64,000 nt of DNA from Panax quinquefolius (GCA_020205615.1 CM035151.1:41536977-41600976); one strand, 5' to 3'. Shown: positions 48,140 through 60,420, counted from the first letter of the stretch. The notes: a model not told the origin generated them from the sequence alone. A program made the numbers and translations.

Positions 48140-50770
48140 CTGTGACGCCCCCAAATTCAGGTGCTTGAAACCCGAACTCAGTGCTTCACGATACCATTTA
48201 TTTGAGCGGAATAATAATAAAAATATAAATATCAAACTTAATTTACATAAATCAGAGTTGTCTAATCCCAAGTTGACAACCTTTAGTACATTACATTACA
48301 TGATAATTATAAATATCATTGTCTTAATATAATCTAACCATTACATAAGATACTATAAAATTTATTCTGCTAGTTTTCCCTTTCCTTTGTCCTTGTCTGA
48401 ACCTTCAGGCTGATTACGCTTAGCTAAAAACATTTACATTTAAAGCAAGAATGGGCATTTGAGTGCCCAACAAGTAATAGTAGACAATTAACGTTAGCTG
48501 AAAGAAGTACATGTTTTCTGTGAATGAAACTTCTACAATGAATCAACAGTTGTGAAGTAAGCTGAAACAATTCTACACCACATATCAATTCTATTTCAAT
48601 TTTTGAAACTACATACTGACTATAAATGGAGAGCAGTTGAAAGACTATGAACTTTATTTTCGATTTTCGATATTCAATTGAATAACAAGAATCAATTCTA
48701 CGTAATAATAAAGTGGAATATTTTCCAGAGTTTATGCTGAGTGATCCCTAAGGATCTTGAACTTCTCTTGTCGAGTAACTATCAAAGATTTTACGTTGAT
48801 ATACCCAGGTGTATCAGATAACCATAAAAATTAAATGGTACCCCTCAGCAAATACTTAGAGCGGTCAACTCCTTGTACCCTATATTGTTCATAATACTTA
48901 CACGCGCACAAAGGCCGAATATATGACCAATATGTTCCCTTTGTATAAAAGGTTTGTTCTTCTCAGTCTTATAAACAAAATTTGAATCACAACAATGAAA
49001 TACTATAATTTCAATATCTAATCGCTTTTTTGATTTAGCCGAAACAATTGGCATCGACCTATCAATAATAATTGAGTTCTCTTCTCAAACCTATCAAGTT
49101 CTAACAAATATTCGTCCAGCCAAAATAATTAGCTAAGACATATCTCAACGCTATTTTTAAATCTATGTCTAGCCGAGTCAAATAGCTTAGACAACTTTTA
49201 ATCAATGTATACATACCAGAATTTAATAAGTGTGTATATCAACAAGTACACCAATTATCCAAATTAGGACACTTCTATACCAATATTTAGAAATTAACGA
49301 ATAGAATATATATCTGGATTATATAACAATACTGTAATGATAAACAATGATCAGATATAATTCAAGAACTAGCATGTCTACAAAAGTATAGATACATGAA
49401 CAATAACAATAACAATAACAATATAGTTATAAAACTTGCTTACACATGTCCATTGCATAAAGTAAATGCAAATGTTAGATACTTGCATGGTCTGCTGCTT
49501 AAAGTACACGACTTAGTTCTATCTTTAATAAAACGACCTATCATTAATAAGATCATTCTTTCGATTAGAATAATATATCATAACACATAATACTGCTATT
49601 TGCAGTCAACACATAACCTAATCACATTGTCACATACGTTTCGCAGTCATTGGATCACAAACAAACACGTATCTAGTCAAACTATCTAACTCCAGATCAA
49701 TTTCTGAAATATTTCAGTGTACCGACAGTTTTATCGGTTAATTATTGAGTCTAAAACTCTATTCTGTAGTTCAATATTCGTTTAGATAATTTAAATATCA
49801 ATCATATTATTTTTCCATGACTTATAATAATTTTTAATTAACTATTATAATTTATTATGATTTTTCAAACATTGGGATCATTATTAAATGATTTAAATAT
49901 TAAATAATTCTATTATCATTAATATTTACATAATATAAAAATATTAATGAAACCATTGCCAAAATATTAAAATTATTTGTAATAACTCAAAATATTTTAA
50001 AAACATTTTATTTCCCTTAAATGATTTTTTTAAATATTTTAAAATCATTTTAAATAATTACCATTAATATTTAAATATTAATGTAGTATTCACTAAAATA
50101 TTAAAAGTTATTAATTTTAACCTAAAATATTTGTAAACCATTTATTTCCTTTTAAATGACTTTTAAAATTAATAAAACCATTTTTAAATTATTTATTTAA
50201 TATAATTATTAAATAAATCTAATATTATTAATATTAAAATATTAATATTTTCATGAAAAATATCAAAAATTATGTTTTATAACTTAAAATATTTTTATAA
50301 CCCTTAAATTATTTTTATATGATTTTCAAACCATTAATACTATTTTTCCATAATTTATTTAATACTTTTATTAAATAAATTAATTACCATTAATATTAAT
50401 TAATTAATGAAATTCATCACATAATATTAAAAGTTATAAAAAATAACTTAAAATATTTTCTAACACCATAATATATTTTTCAATGATTTTTCATACATTA
50501 AAATCATTTTTAAGTAATTTATTCAATGTTATATTTAAATAAATTAAATACCTTTATTATTCCTAAAATACTAAATATTTATGAAATATATTCAAAATAA
50601 AAAAAAACCCATTTTTAGGCTTTAAAATAATTTTTACTAATTTATTTTGTATTTTTAATAATTAAAAACTAAGTTTCTCTAATTATTTAATAAAATAATA
50701 ATTTTTAGAAATTAAGTGTCGCTAAAGGGTGCATATAGCGACAAAACCGTAGTTATAGGTGTTCTTGAGT
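48140..50770 (-). repeat. Relic LTR related to element C, minus orientation
   Basis: Begins on the plus strand with TGTGACGCCCCCAAATTCAGG, the inverse of an LTR end. Inverted, 48680-49170 matches 24640-25150 (AATCAATTCTACGTAATAA, CCCTTTGTATAAAAGG-like). Near 50715-50760 it has the TCGCTAAAGGG/AGCGAC hairpin region known from LTR B. The LTR start is not found; the right border is uncertain. No internal coding sequence is attached. Confidence 0.65.
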
Positions 50771-51645
50771 GTTCTCCATCAAACCCAGAAATGCATGTTC
50801 CATGTTCAGGGTACCTACTTTGACCGGTTCTAAATCCTTTATGTTTGTGTTTTCTGGGCAACTAAAGTGTTAAGATTGTAGTATAAATGTAAGACTGCCA
50901 CAACAAACTGATTTCATGACCAAAACATATCATAACAGAGAGATCTAAGCTTTAGAAAATAATGGGGTTAACTGCTTAGATTCGATCTCCAGACCTCCAA
51001 CTCAAAATTTCAACCCAATAACCACCCGAGCAACACGGGTTAACTGTTTTATTTTCACAAGGATTATGAATTATAACTAAAAAAAGAATTTCCCCCAAAT
51101 TAAAACAAAACCCATTTTCTCAGTCTCTATCTCATTTCATTCTTTCGATCTTAGATATGCCAATGTCTTGAGTGACAGTCAAAGCTTGAAATTTTCCATC
51201 AACACATAAATAGCTAAAGCCAGAGAAAACAGAACATATAATTAATCAAAAAACTACAAGCGCATGAAGAAATTCCGAAAAAATGCAATATTTTTCTATA
51301 AAATAATATAGGAAAATCATATAGATACAACTTTTTCCTATACATCCCTGTTATTTTTTCAAGATTTCTTCCCGTGTTTACATCTTTATTGTATAATTTA
51401 TGAACATTCCTAATTTGAAGGAATATCAGTATATATACAAATAAATTACATAATAAACATCATAAATCTCTGGACGAAATGATATTATAATTCTTTCTAC
51501 ATGGAATCATAAGAAATGATAAAAGGGAAAAAAAACTTATGGACAAAATTACGTAACCAACTTCTTCGCTGCTGTATTGAGAATCATGTACCATAAACTC
51601 CGACGGAAATAATTTATTCGAACGGATCGAAAAGAACGAAATGAG
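50771..51645. other. Unassigned sequence
   Basis: No reading frame, repeat or motif recognised. It may contain an end of the relic LTR and introns of the RING-gene fragment that follows. Confidence 0.35.
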
Positions 51646-52010
51646 ATAGAGACCGGGACATTAACAATTCGTTCGGCCGGAAACACGTCGTCCTTAGGAA
51701 GGCGGTGAATGGCGGCGAACTGCCGCTTGCACATGGGGGATGAAAGTGAAGCATAAGAAGCATAAGTAGTGGTCGCAGCTATTGATTCATCCTCTAATGG
51801 CTTTTCCCTCTTCCGATAAGCAAATTCCGCAGCTGTGGAAGTTCAATTCGTCTTCAATTTTGGATTTGCCTTTGGAGGATGAAGGTGAATTTAGGGTTAG
51901 GGTTTTGGGTCGTTTATTTGGGGAATTTTCTGAGTCTTCGTCTTCTCCTTCTAGGTTCTGTAGTTTGGGGATTCTGAGTTGGTCTCCATTTCTGCAGTAA
52001 CGAATTCTTA
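51646..52010 (-). pseudogene. Fragment of a plant RING-finger (RING/PHD-type) protein gene
   Basis: The minus strand gives an acidic Ser/Asn-rich N terminus (GEDEDSENSPNKRPK), then NFHSCGICLSEEGKAIRG, an in-frame TGA, then INSCDHYLCFLC; after a deletion with frame change it continues PMCKRQFAAIHRLPKDD and VFPAERIVNVPV. This is a C3HC4 RING layout (CxxC, CDH, CxxC, final CxxC half) followed by the conserved tail seen in a family of plant nuclear RING/PHD proteins. A likely GT donor follows VNVP. The stop, the missing segment between the second and last cysteine pairs and the absence of later exons make it non-functional. It may be a dead host exon or a captured one. Confidence 0.68.
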
Positions 52011-52017
52011 CCAGATA

Positions 52018-52041
52018 CACAACAACAACAACAACAACAAC

Positions 52042-52105
<64 letters not shown>

Positions 52106-52172
52106 TAAAAATAACAGTAATAATAACAATAATAATAGAAATAATAATAATAATAATAATAATAATATTAAT

Positions 52173-52226
<54 letters not shown>
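52018..52226. repeat. (AAC)n-(AAT)n compound microsatellite
   Basis: About 24 bp of AAC, about 60 bp of AAT, a degenerate stretch, then about 85 bp of AAT. It adjoins the 5' side of the RING fragment. Confidence 0.97.
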
Positions 52227-52227
<1 letters not shown>

Positions 52228-52429
52228 TCCTTCATAGGCTCTACATCGTCTGAATCACTACTCGGTAATGTGGATACTATCGCAGTTGATGCAATCTATG
52301 TATCCATCCATGCAGAATACTCTACAGAACAACCCAGATGGCTCACAGAAAAAGCAGTTATCTCATGTTGATCCCAACAAGTATACACACGGGATCGGTC
52401 CTCTGCTGAAAGATAGCGAGAAGCGGAAC

Positions 52430-53476
52430 GCTAACCTAGTGCCCCCTCGAAAGGATGAAAGTCCTGAAACTGGTCAAACTGCGACATCACGACCAACGGG
52501 TGGTAGGTATTCATGCCCCTCAAGCCAGCCAGAGGGAGATAGTCCATGCCTGGAGCATGAGTAATAAAGTTGTAAGGTGAGCTAAGCCCCGAGTACGGCA
52601 ATATGCTAAACAGATCTCTAATATCCGCCAAGAACATAGATCAAGCCAAAGCGTCTATACACTCCGATGGCTGAAAGGAGTATGACGTGGCTATGTCATG
52701 GGTGAAGCAAAACCCATGCCGTCTAATGGAGTCAATCGGTCTCAAGTGTGACATAAACCACATATATAGCATGACCGAGCTGCCGGTGAACACTCTTGTT
52801 GGATAAGTGCAGCGGTATGTAGCTGACCTCAGAGTCTCTACTATAATCATCGGTATAATGGTATGACCCTCCCTGAGAGCTCTCACTGCCATGATGACTC
52901 CAATGTCTATCTCATCCATGTTCTGTGGCATATAGACATACGATAGTACGCACAATAGCATTACATCAACCCTGGCTAGACGCCAATGATCCTCTGGTGC
53001 GGTGAAATCCCCGGAATGTCGTGAATAACTATCCTCAGAGCCAAATCTGTCATACAGAAAACGTTGGGATATAACGTGTCCAGATGTAAGCTCATCCTGT
53101 ACCACCCTACGCCTCAATCCAGTGAGGGTCATGAACCGTCGACTCATGTCCCCCAAAGCCACGTGTCTGCAAGGTCATCCCAATGCAAGAATATCGTTAA
53201 CTGTGCATACTCCTCCAGAGTAGGAGTCAACACCTGGGTCCCAAATCGGAAAACTTGCCTCTCCGATACCCAATGCTCCAGCATGCCATCCACGAATCTT
53301 GTAGGAACCTGAAACATCAACAGGGTCATAGTATGATGCAACAAATGATCTACGGTCACCATGTCTGATGGTGATATGCTATCATACCAAGATCGCATAC
53401 CAGATGCCACCAATGATGGTGGGGTATGATTAATACGGCTAACTGTCGAAGAAGACATCTGTATGGGCCGTGTCAT
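52430..53476 (-). pseudogene. DUF7745-like plant TE-associated protein, frameshifted
   Basis: Starts MTRPIQMSSSTVSRINH at 53476. Conserved-looking parts are SGMRSWYDSISPSDM, DGMLEHWVSERQVFRF, TPTLEEYAQL; after a frame change at about 53150, FLYDRFGSEDS, VMLLCVLSYVYMPQNMDE, IPMIIVETLRSATYRC and MLYMWFMSHLRP; and near 52600-52440 YLPLAGLRGMNTYHPL. The order resembles proteins annotated with the plant DUF7745 domain, found in large transposon-like families; no function is known. One frame change and one or two stops break it. An unspliced intron cannot explain the 1-base shift. The neighbour on the same strand is a PMD gene 255 bp upstream. Confidence 0.6.
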
Positions 53477-53730
53477 AAGACCATCCAGGGGTCAATGCTG
53501 AATATCTCTGGACATACATACATATGCATAACATGATACATGTATTGCAGATAATAGATGGCAATATGATATAGGGAATGAAAAAACTGTGCATACATTC
53601 CTAAGTATATTAACATCTAATACATCATCTCTGTACAGCTACAAATATAGGGAATGAGGCCACATATGCCCTACTACTTACAGAGGCCTATAAAAAGATA
53701 TAGCTAGAATGGGGCACAGCCACCCAATAG
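53477..53730. other. Intergenic region between the DUF7745-like and PMD genes
   Basis: About 250 bp with a short direct repeat: AGAGGCCTATAAAAAGATATA (53686-) and AGAGGCCTATCAAAAGATATA (53738-). No gene. Confidence 0.5.
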
Positions 53731-55727
53731 CTAACAGAGGCCTATCAAAAGATATAACGAGAATACACATCTGAAGAACACAATGGTGTTAATGTCTACA
53801 TCATCAATCCTATCCATCTGATGTAACTCCTCCTGAGTCGCTGGATCTCTATCAACAAGGATGTCAGGCCTATACAAAGGAGGATCTGTGCCATTAAAAC
53901 GGAATGGGTCATCTAAGGGGCCAGCGCTTGAGCTGGGAGGATCAAACGAATCTGCCTCTGCCGGATCTTTGCCAAAATACCGGATAAAGAAATGTGCATG
54001 GTCCAGTCGCCGGGTCAAAATATCAATCTGTGTCACATGAGTCGGATCTCGGACACAGGTTATCCAATCCATCATCATCACGGATCCTAGAACCATATCC
54101 CCCATGAACTGAGTGGCGCAGGACTGGGATCCAATAGTACGATGGAACCACCAACGCTGGAATATCTCCTGAGTGCAAGGACCCTCTGATAATGCAAAGC
54201 CGTTAACCTCCAATAAGAGTATATCAGTGACGGGTGACTGTGATACAGGCCAGTGACGCCTGGCAGAAGGTAATATCTGCCTGCGAATCTCCCCTGCGGT
54301 GCTCCTAATAGCACGCTCTCCTAAATAGAGCTCCCATCCTCCATATGTAAAGAGAGGAACTCTCCGGGTGAAAATCATATACTCGACGCCAGTCGGGTAC
54401 CTATCCTCAAAACCGATGGTCAAATGTTCCCCAGAATAGGGAATCCATGTGATAATCTCAACTGTCAACAACTCCAGCTGCAGACGGCAGTAAGTGAAAC
54501 CCTCGGCTACAGGGACCTCCGCCAATATGGAATGATGCCATCGTAGTCCTCGTGGATAGGTATCTAAACCTAACACACTCACATGACGCAAGCATGGGAG
54601 CCTCTCATAGGCCCAAAATTGCCAACACAATGGCAAAACATATGCGGTCAGTAAACACTCTTAACCTATAAATGGGAAATGATAAGAGAAATACTCACCA
54701 GCAAGAATGGGTAGAATCCTAGCCAAGCCTCAGTCAAACCCTGTGAGCGCATACGCATGCCCCGGAGGAAATAGCCAAAGGTGTAGGAACCCCAATCATA
54801 CTCTCCAATATAGTCCACATGACGAGTGGTGCTAATCAAAGTGAACGACACCGTAAAAGAGTTATCTGCTATGAAGCAGCCTCTAATGATCATCAGGAAT
54901 AATCGCCGAAGAATACGATCCCTGACTCTGACATCATCAGGAATGGGCTCACTCAAAAGCCCACTCATAACATCTACGCTCAAAGGACCTGCACATAAAG
55001 TTCTACCCTTGAGCACCTCCACCGAAACTCCTAACAAGGATCTGACGGCAGTAGGGGTAATATTCACCATGCAAGGCACTAGTGCCCCTCCAAACTCCAT
55101 ACATGTGATAAACCGCCAATCCATCGGCGTCATCATCACCTCACAACCCAACAAATGGAGTGACTGAGTCTGATAAAACCATTGCTCAGACAATGCCCTG
55201 AGGTAACCCCAGGGACAACGACAGGGAAGGATGGAGAAGAATGCCCCGAATCCCGAATCATGCACTACCACTCTGTAGTCGGGATAAAGAGCCTGATACA
55301 TGGAGTGTATGCTAAACCAATTCCCTCGAGGCTGTGTAAATCTGGGAACCTGCATGAAATACAGATCAACATTAGAATCCTTTACTCCTCGTCAATAGGA
55401 AAGAAGGAAGATCAAGATCTAACGTCATACCTCGTTAACATTCAAGTACCTCGAGGGATGTCTGCTCAAGTAACCTAGAAGGTCTGGGTTTGCCACCTGA
55501 ATACAAGGGAGCTCCCTACAGGGAACATGTGCAGCAGGAGCGGGGTCCTCAATCGGAATGTCCTCATCCTCATCCTCGACATCCGGCACATCAGCCCGGA
55601 CTGGACGTATCACTGCCTCCACCTATCGATGAGGCTGTCTAATAGAACGGGCTCGAGGCACTTCAGAAGCCCTCCTCTGTACACCAGAAGTGGTCCTGCG
55701 GGAACTACTCGGCTGATCTGGATCCAT
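53731..55727 (-). CDS. Plant mobile domain (PMD, MAIN-like) protein gene with introns, probably damaged
   Basis: Exon 1 starts MDPDQPSSSRRTTSGV at ATG 55727-55725 and runs to about 55434 (GT donor after NVNE), with one TAG near 55624. The acceptor is GCAG before VPRFTQPRGNW (about 55345). Exon 2 to about 54690 has GFGAFFSILPC, LHLLGCEVMMTPMDWR, LLGVSVEVLKGR, LFLMIIRGCFIAD and YIGEYDWGSYTFGYFLRGM. The last part, from about 54640, has PLCWQFWAYERLP, then an Asp/Pro-rich C terminus (DPPSSSAGPLDDPF). The LxxLLGxxV and WAYExxP patterns are hallmarks of the plant mobile domain (aminotransferase-like), known in MAIN/MAIL1 and in transposons. Joining exons 2 and 3 needs a frame change or an atypically short intron of about 41 bp, so function is doubtful. 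Confidence 0.68.
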
Positions 55728-56795
55728 AATATCTGGACAACAAGTCTCTAAATCACCTCAGAAAGGGTGTGGTATTTCCTGACTTGGAGCTTTTCAAAAT
55801 GCATTTTATGACTACATGCATGCATGCATTACTTTAACATACATCTACAGTAGAGTTAAAAATGCATGACTAATTAAATGCCTACATTTGGAAAACTTTT
55901 TTCATAGTCCCCTTTGTAAATCGGACTATCCACATGCACATAGGCATGATTAGGTGGCCATTCAATAACACACCTGCCCCAAAGTCATATTCATAATATA
56001 TGCATTAAAAATCAAAAACATCAATCCATAAGGTTAACCTCAATACCAGGAGTACTTTGCCTTTTACCTTTTTCTCATTTGTCCTCAAATAGGATAAGAA
56101 ATAGCAGCAAAAGGTGCCAATTTGACTATCTTAAAAGTCAATTTTTTTCACATCATTATGTTCAACATGGTTTAATACTAACATTTATGATGTTGAATAT
56201 TTTTTATCAAGTCATTTGAGCATACATAATCACTACTATGTGTTTAGATGAATTTCATGCGATAATTCATTTTCCAACGGATAAAAACTGGAAAACAATA
56301 CATGCATACATTACCAGGATAGTGCAGAGCACTTGCACAGTGAAAATTTTTGCAGAAAATTGCCCGAACTCAGCATATCTGAAGGAGAGCTCTCAGATTT
56401 TTCTTCGCGACACAAGTTGAAAGTGACTTGTGAGACCAATATGCAGGATATTAATATCCACGGTTGTTCGCAGGTTCATCTGCGGATGAAGCAGGTGTAC
56501 CTGCGGCACCCCTATGTGGACCCCACCCCTCCGGCTCGGTCCAGTTCAAGTTGTAAAGGAGTTCTTGCAGACTGAAAAGGTCGAATCGGGAATAAAAACG
56601 CAACGCGATTGAGCAGAATAGCCTGCAATCCTGGTCTTGTCAGATAGAACTTTGAGTATGTACATCACTCATTAGTAGTCGTCCAAACATGAGGTATATC
56701 ATGCCAATGATCTCATTTGCTACAAATCACATTCGCTAATACCTTGTACAGGCTCAATGCCGCCAATTCTGGGTCATTACCCTAAAGATCAACAT
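55728..56795. other. Unassigned sequence upstream of the PMD gene
   Basis: No gene recognised. It would hold the PMD promoter if the gene is expressed; no clear TATA box stands out near the ATG. 56460-56540 is GC-richer with a repeated GGTTCATCTGCGG/GGTGTACCTGCGG pattern. Confidence 0.4.
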
Positions 56796-56948
56796 GATCC
56801 CCGACGGGGGTTACAACGTGGATTCCCTGATGGGGGTTACAACATGGAATCCCCGATGGGGGTTACAACATGGATTCCCTGACGGGGGTTACAACGTGGA
56901 TTCCCCGACGGGGGTTACAATGTGGACCCCGGTGGGGGTTACAACGCA
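56796..56948 (+). repeat. 26 bp minisatellite, six units
   Basis: Units of the form GATTCCCCGACGGGGGTTAC plus AACRTG; CCCCGACGGGG is a small inverted repeat inside each unit. Each unit differs from its neighbours by one to three bases. Confidence 0.95.
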
Positions 56949-57849
56949 TGTTCCGTTGACACACACATCAACGAAGGTCAAGCAGCCTTGACACCATTAT
57001 TGTAAGACCCCAACTTTTATAAATAAAGATGAATTTTTCTATAAATATTATTTTTGAATATTATGGAATAAATTTGATATAATGTTATAGTTGTGGGTAA
57101 TATTTATAAATTTTGCAAAGTATGCAAGTTGTTATAAAATATTCGTTTGGTCTGGGAATATTCTTTTAGGGAATATTATAACTACTCAATCATTGGTGGA
57201 CCCCACAATGTAATTATTTATCGGATTGAGAAAGCGACAAAAATATTTTATAAAATAACTTGGCGGAGGTGTTACCGTTAAAAGCTGTTGAACTACCCGG
57301 TGGTAAAAGTAAAATGCGATGTCTGGCGTCGCATAGTAGTAGTACACGGTATTGATTATTGATGCTTACGTGAGAAGTCACTCATCTATGCTTAATTATT
57401 ACTACAAGAATTCTTTGCATCATATCTCTTATATTATTGATTCAATTATTGTCACAAAGATCATCTCACGTATAATATGTTATAGTATTAAATTAATAAT
57501 TGAGACGACAAGTTATAAATGATTAATAATTGTTGAAAGATTAAATATGTGTTATGATTTGTGGTAAGTTTGATTATTTTATGGGGGCCTATATGTCATC
57601 ATCTAAGAGTCTCTTCGTCAATAAGTAATTACCCTTGTGAATAGTATTTACCTTCGTCAATAGTATTTACCTTCGTTAATAGTAATTACCTTTACCAGAC
57701 GTCGAACCACTTGTCGTTTTCACATTACAAAAGCGCCGAACCACTTGTCGTTTCACATTACAAAGCGCCAAACCACTTTTCTTTTCACATCATTAGTCGT
57801 CGAGCCACTTGCCTTTTCACACGGGAAAAGTGCTAAGCTAGAAATCTTC

Positions 57850-57857
57850 TATAAATA
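57850..57857 (+). promoter_or_regulatory. TATA box of the coding family-A element
   Basis: TATAAATA in TTCTATAAATAGAGGCC, identical context to 26262. It would drive the genomic RNA of the element. Confidence 0.6.
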
Positions 57858-58029
57858 GAGGCCTAGGGCTTCATTATTTTCACGAATTCATTCAAGCTAT
57901 AGAGAGAAAGTATAGAAAGAATAAGAGAGAAAGAAGAAGAGTATTTTGTTACACCACTTTGCATTATTCAATCTCCTACCAAAAAGTAAGGGGTGTTATT
58001 CTTTTTTATTCATGAAGAGAACTGTTGTT

Positions 58030-58410
58030 ATTCCATTGCTTATTATTCATTGGAATAACTTTGATACGCCAGTTTACCCTATACTTGGTGACATTCTTCT
58101 ATTATTCATTGGAACATCCATGCTCTCAGGTGTTTTTTACCGGACTGGTTAAAATCTTTATTATTATTCTCATTGGAACATCATCGCATGTGTTTTTATC
58201 TTTGGACTGGTTCCGCTCTTTATTATTATTACATTTGGAACATCACCGTCGTGTGTTTTACAATGGGACTGGTTAAAATTTTTATCATTCTGTTGGAATA
58301 TCCTATCATGTGTTTTTACACCGGATCCGGTTCCATCTTTATTATTCATTGGAACATCCCGCGTGTGTGAATTTCACCCGAATTGGTTCCGATTATTATT
58401 ATTCATTGAA
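58030..58410 (+). repeat. Tandem repeats of about 55 bp in the LTR leader
   Basis: About seven units with TTTATTATTCATTGGAACAT and GGACTGGTTAAAATC. The CATGCATG core seen in the other copies is mostly disrupted here. Confidence 0.8.
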
Positions 58411-59497
58411 TAACTCGCCTCACATCAATACCGCATGCACGGTGATTTCTTTTGTTATTCCATTCTTTATTATACCCAAATTGGTTAAAACTTTGACTTC
58501 TATACTCCATGAAATTAGTAGAATATCCTTGATATTTGCGTTTCATCCAAAGATCTTTCATGGAAATATTCTTCCGATCATTCTTGAATTTTACTAATTT
58601 GGACGTTAATAATTCTCGGATAAAATAATTCTTGAACTTGTTTTATTGAATTCTTATATCATTGTCATCATCCTCATGTTTATATTATGTTGAAAGTCAT
58701 CCGTATTGTGAAGTGCATAGATGGACTTGGTATGATTATGACCGAGACTATTCGATTGTAATCATGTAGTAGTAATGTTACAAATGATGTGATAAAAATC
58801 CTCGATGCGTAGTAGTAGTGTATTGGTGGGACGATTGTTGGCATGATCATGACCATTAATGAATACACAAATATTCTCGGCCCGTAGTGCATGAATAATT
58901 GTGGTCGTGATACTAAAGAATATCCTGGCAGTAGTAGTGTGGGGGTGATTCGATGATGTGGAATATTTATTAAAGTGAGTCTCGCCTATATAAGTTGATG
59001 AAAACCTTTTAAAACCTAAAAGATAGTAGACTTTATTTTCTACTTGACTCTTTTAATGGATTGATATATTCCGCAGCTTAAACCTGGTTGTCTATTGTAT
59101 TTTATCGGCTTAACATTGTTGAAGACTATTGATAATTTATTACGCATTATCTTAGTCATAATATTTCTTATCGGGCTAGTTGAGCTCACCCTTTCTTTCA
59201 TTTCGTTCTCTTCGTGAAATGAGAATATAATTTGGGACGAAGCCTGGGAAAACGAGTGATGGTCCTCGAAGATAGCATTAGTAGTCCTCACAATTACGTG
59301 AAATAGTGTGATAATAATTGTAATGAGGACTCCTTTTTGAGTTTGTATAATATCTAGTAGGCGATATTTGTATTTAAACTCACGATTTATGTCAGATTGT
59401 ACACTACGCTTATGTTAATAAGTTGTATATAAATTACATACCATGTAAGTGGCGACCCAAGATGGGTGATGTATACCTAATTTTGGGGGCGTCACAG

Positions 59498-59511
59498 TTG
59501 GTATCAGAGCA
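59498..59511 (+). other. Primer binding site of the family-A element
   Basis: TTGGTATCAGAGCA directly follows the LTR; exact match to the common plant initiator tRNA-Met site. Confidence 0.88.
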
Positions 59512-59678
59512 TAGGGATATGATCCCTGGCTAAGATGTGAGAATAGTACTAGGAGGGGAGAGACGGGGAATACCTTCGCTAGTATGACCTACCTAAGTTT
59601 ATGTGCTATTTTATTGGTTGGTCAGAAGATAGGGATAATTTGTTACATGTCAATTAACCTTTTGTTTTGTGGCGATGA

Positions 59679-60420
59679 TTGAAAATGACATCTGAGAATG
59701 TTGAGAATAGCAATGGAGCGCATGCGATCGTTGATTCACCACATATCAATAATCAGGATAATGTGCATCAGGAAGGCGACAATCCTCATGCAAACAACAA
59801 CACTGACCAAATGATGAATGATCAAATGTTCAGAGGCTTTATGCAATTTATGCAACAAAGAAAGTAGAGCGACTCTGCCCAAAACGTAGGTGGAAACACA
59901 CGGAAAACTCTCGGGCGGTCACCGCTAAACAATTCAAGGAGTGGGACCACCGGAGTTTAAGGGTGAGCCAAAACCACTTCGGCGGAAGCATGGATAAAGC
60001 AGATTACCAAGATATTTGATGTCTTGGGATGCTCGAGGAGCAAAAGGTTCCCTTTCACGCCTTTATGTTGCAGAGAGGCGGATTCTTGGTGGGAATCGGT
60101 AAAACGTACTCAACTCTTTGTCAGATCAAGATATCTTGGGAGAAGTTCGGGAGTCGTTTCAACGACAAATACTTTCTCGAAAGTATTCACCACATGAAGG
60201 AGGTGGAGTTTATCAAGTTGGAACAAAACAATATGACCGTGTCGCAATACGAGGCAAAATTTGCGGAGTTATCACGGTTTGCGTCCCCACTGGTGGATAA
60301 TGAAGAGAGAATGACGCGAATGTTTTTAAGAGGTTTGTTCGGGAGATACGTCAACATCTTATTTCATAAAGCGTGTTTGTATTCAGGATGTTGTAAATAG
60401 GGCTCGATTAGTGGAGCGAT
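59679..60420 (+). pseudogene. Gypsy gag (capsid part)
   Basis: Starts MTSENVENSNGAHAIV; an Asn-rich N terminus runs to QQRK then a TAG at about 59865. Then GPPEFKGEP, WIKQITKIFDVLGCS, a DSWWESVK-like part, KISWEKFGSRFNDKYF, QNNMTVSQYEAKFAELSRFA and ERMTRMFLRGL, the retrotransposon gag (Retrotrans_gag) domain. At least three single- or double-base frame changes break it. Gag would build the particle. Confidence 0.85.

Larger units (their letters stand above)
57001..59496 (+). repeat. 5' LTR of the coding family-A gypsy element, 2,496 bp
   Basis: Starts TGTAAGACCCC and ends GGGGGCGTCACA; a primer site follows. The bases before it are ATTAT (candidate target duplication; the partner lies outside). 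Compared with the solo LTRs it lacks several short stretches within tandem units. TATA box at 57850; tandem repeats at 57615-57820 and 58030-58410. Confidence 0.92.

Noticed and set aside
51782..52000. Plus-strand 72-codon open frame as a host gene exon
   Set aside because: The minus strand of the same stretch encodes a recognisable RING motif; the plus frame shows no family features.
52641..55478. Several plus-strand open frames of 60-110 codons (for example 54826-55167)
   Set aside because: They are antisense shadows of the DUF7745-like and PMD genes.
57001..59496. Independent solo LTR
   Set aside because: It is followed directly by a primer binding site and gag, so it is the 5' LTR of an element continuing past the window.
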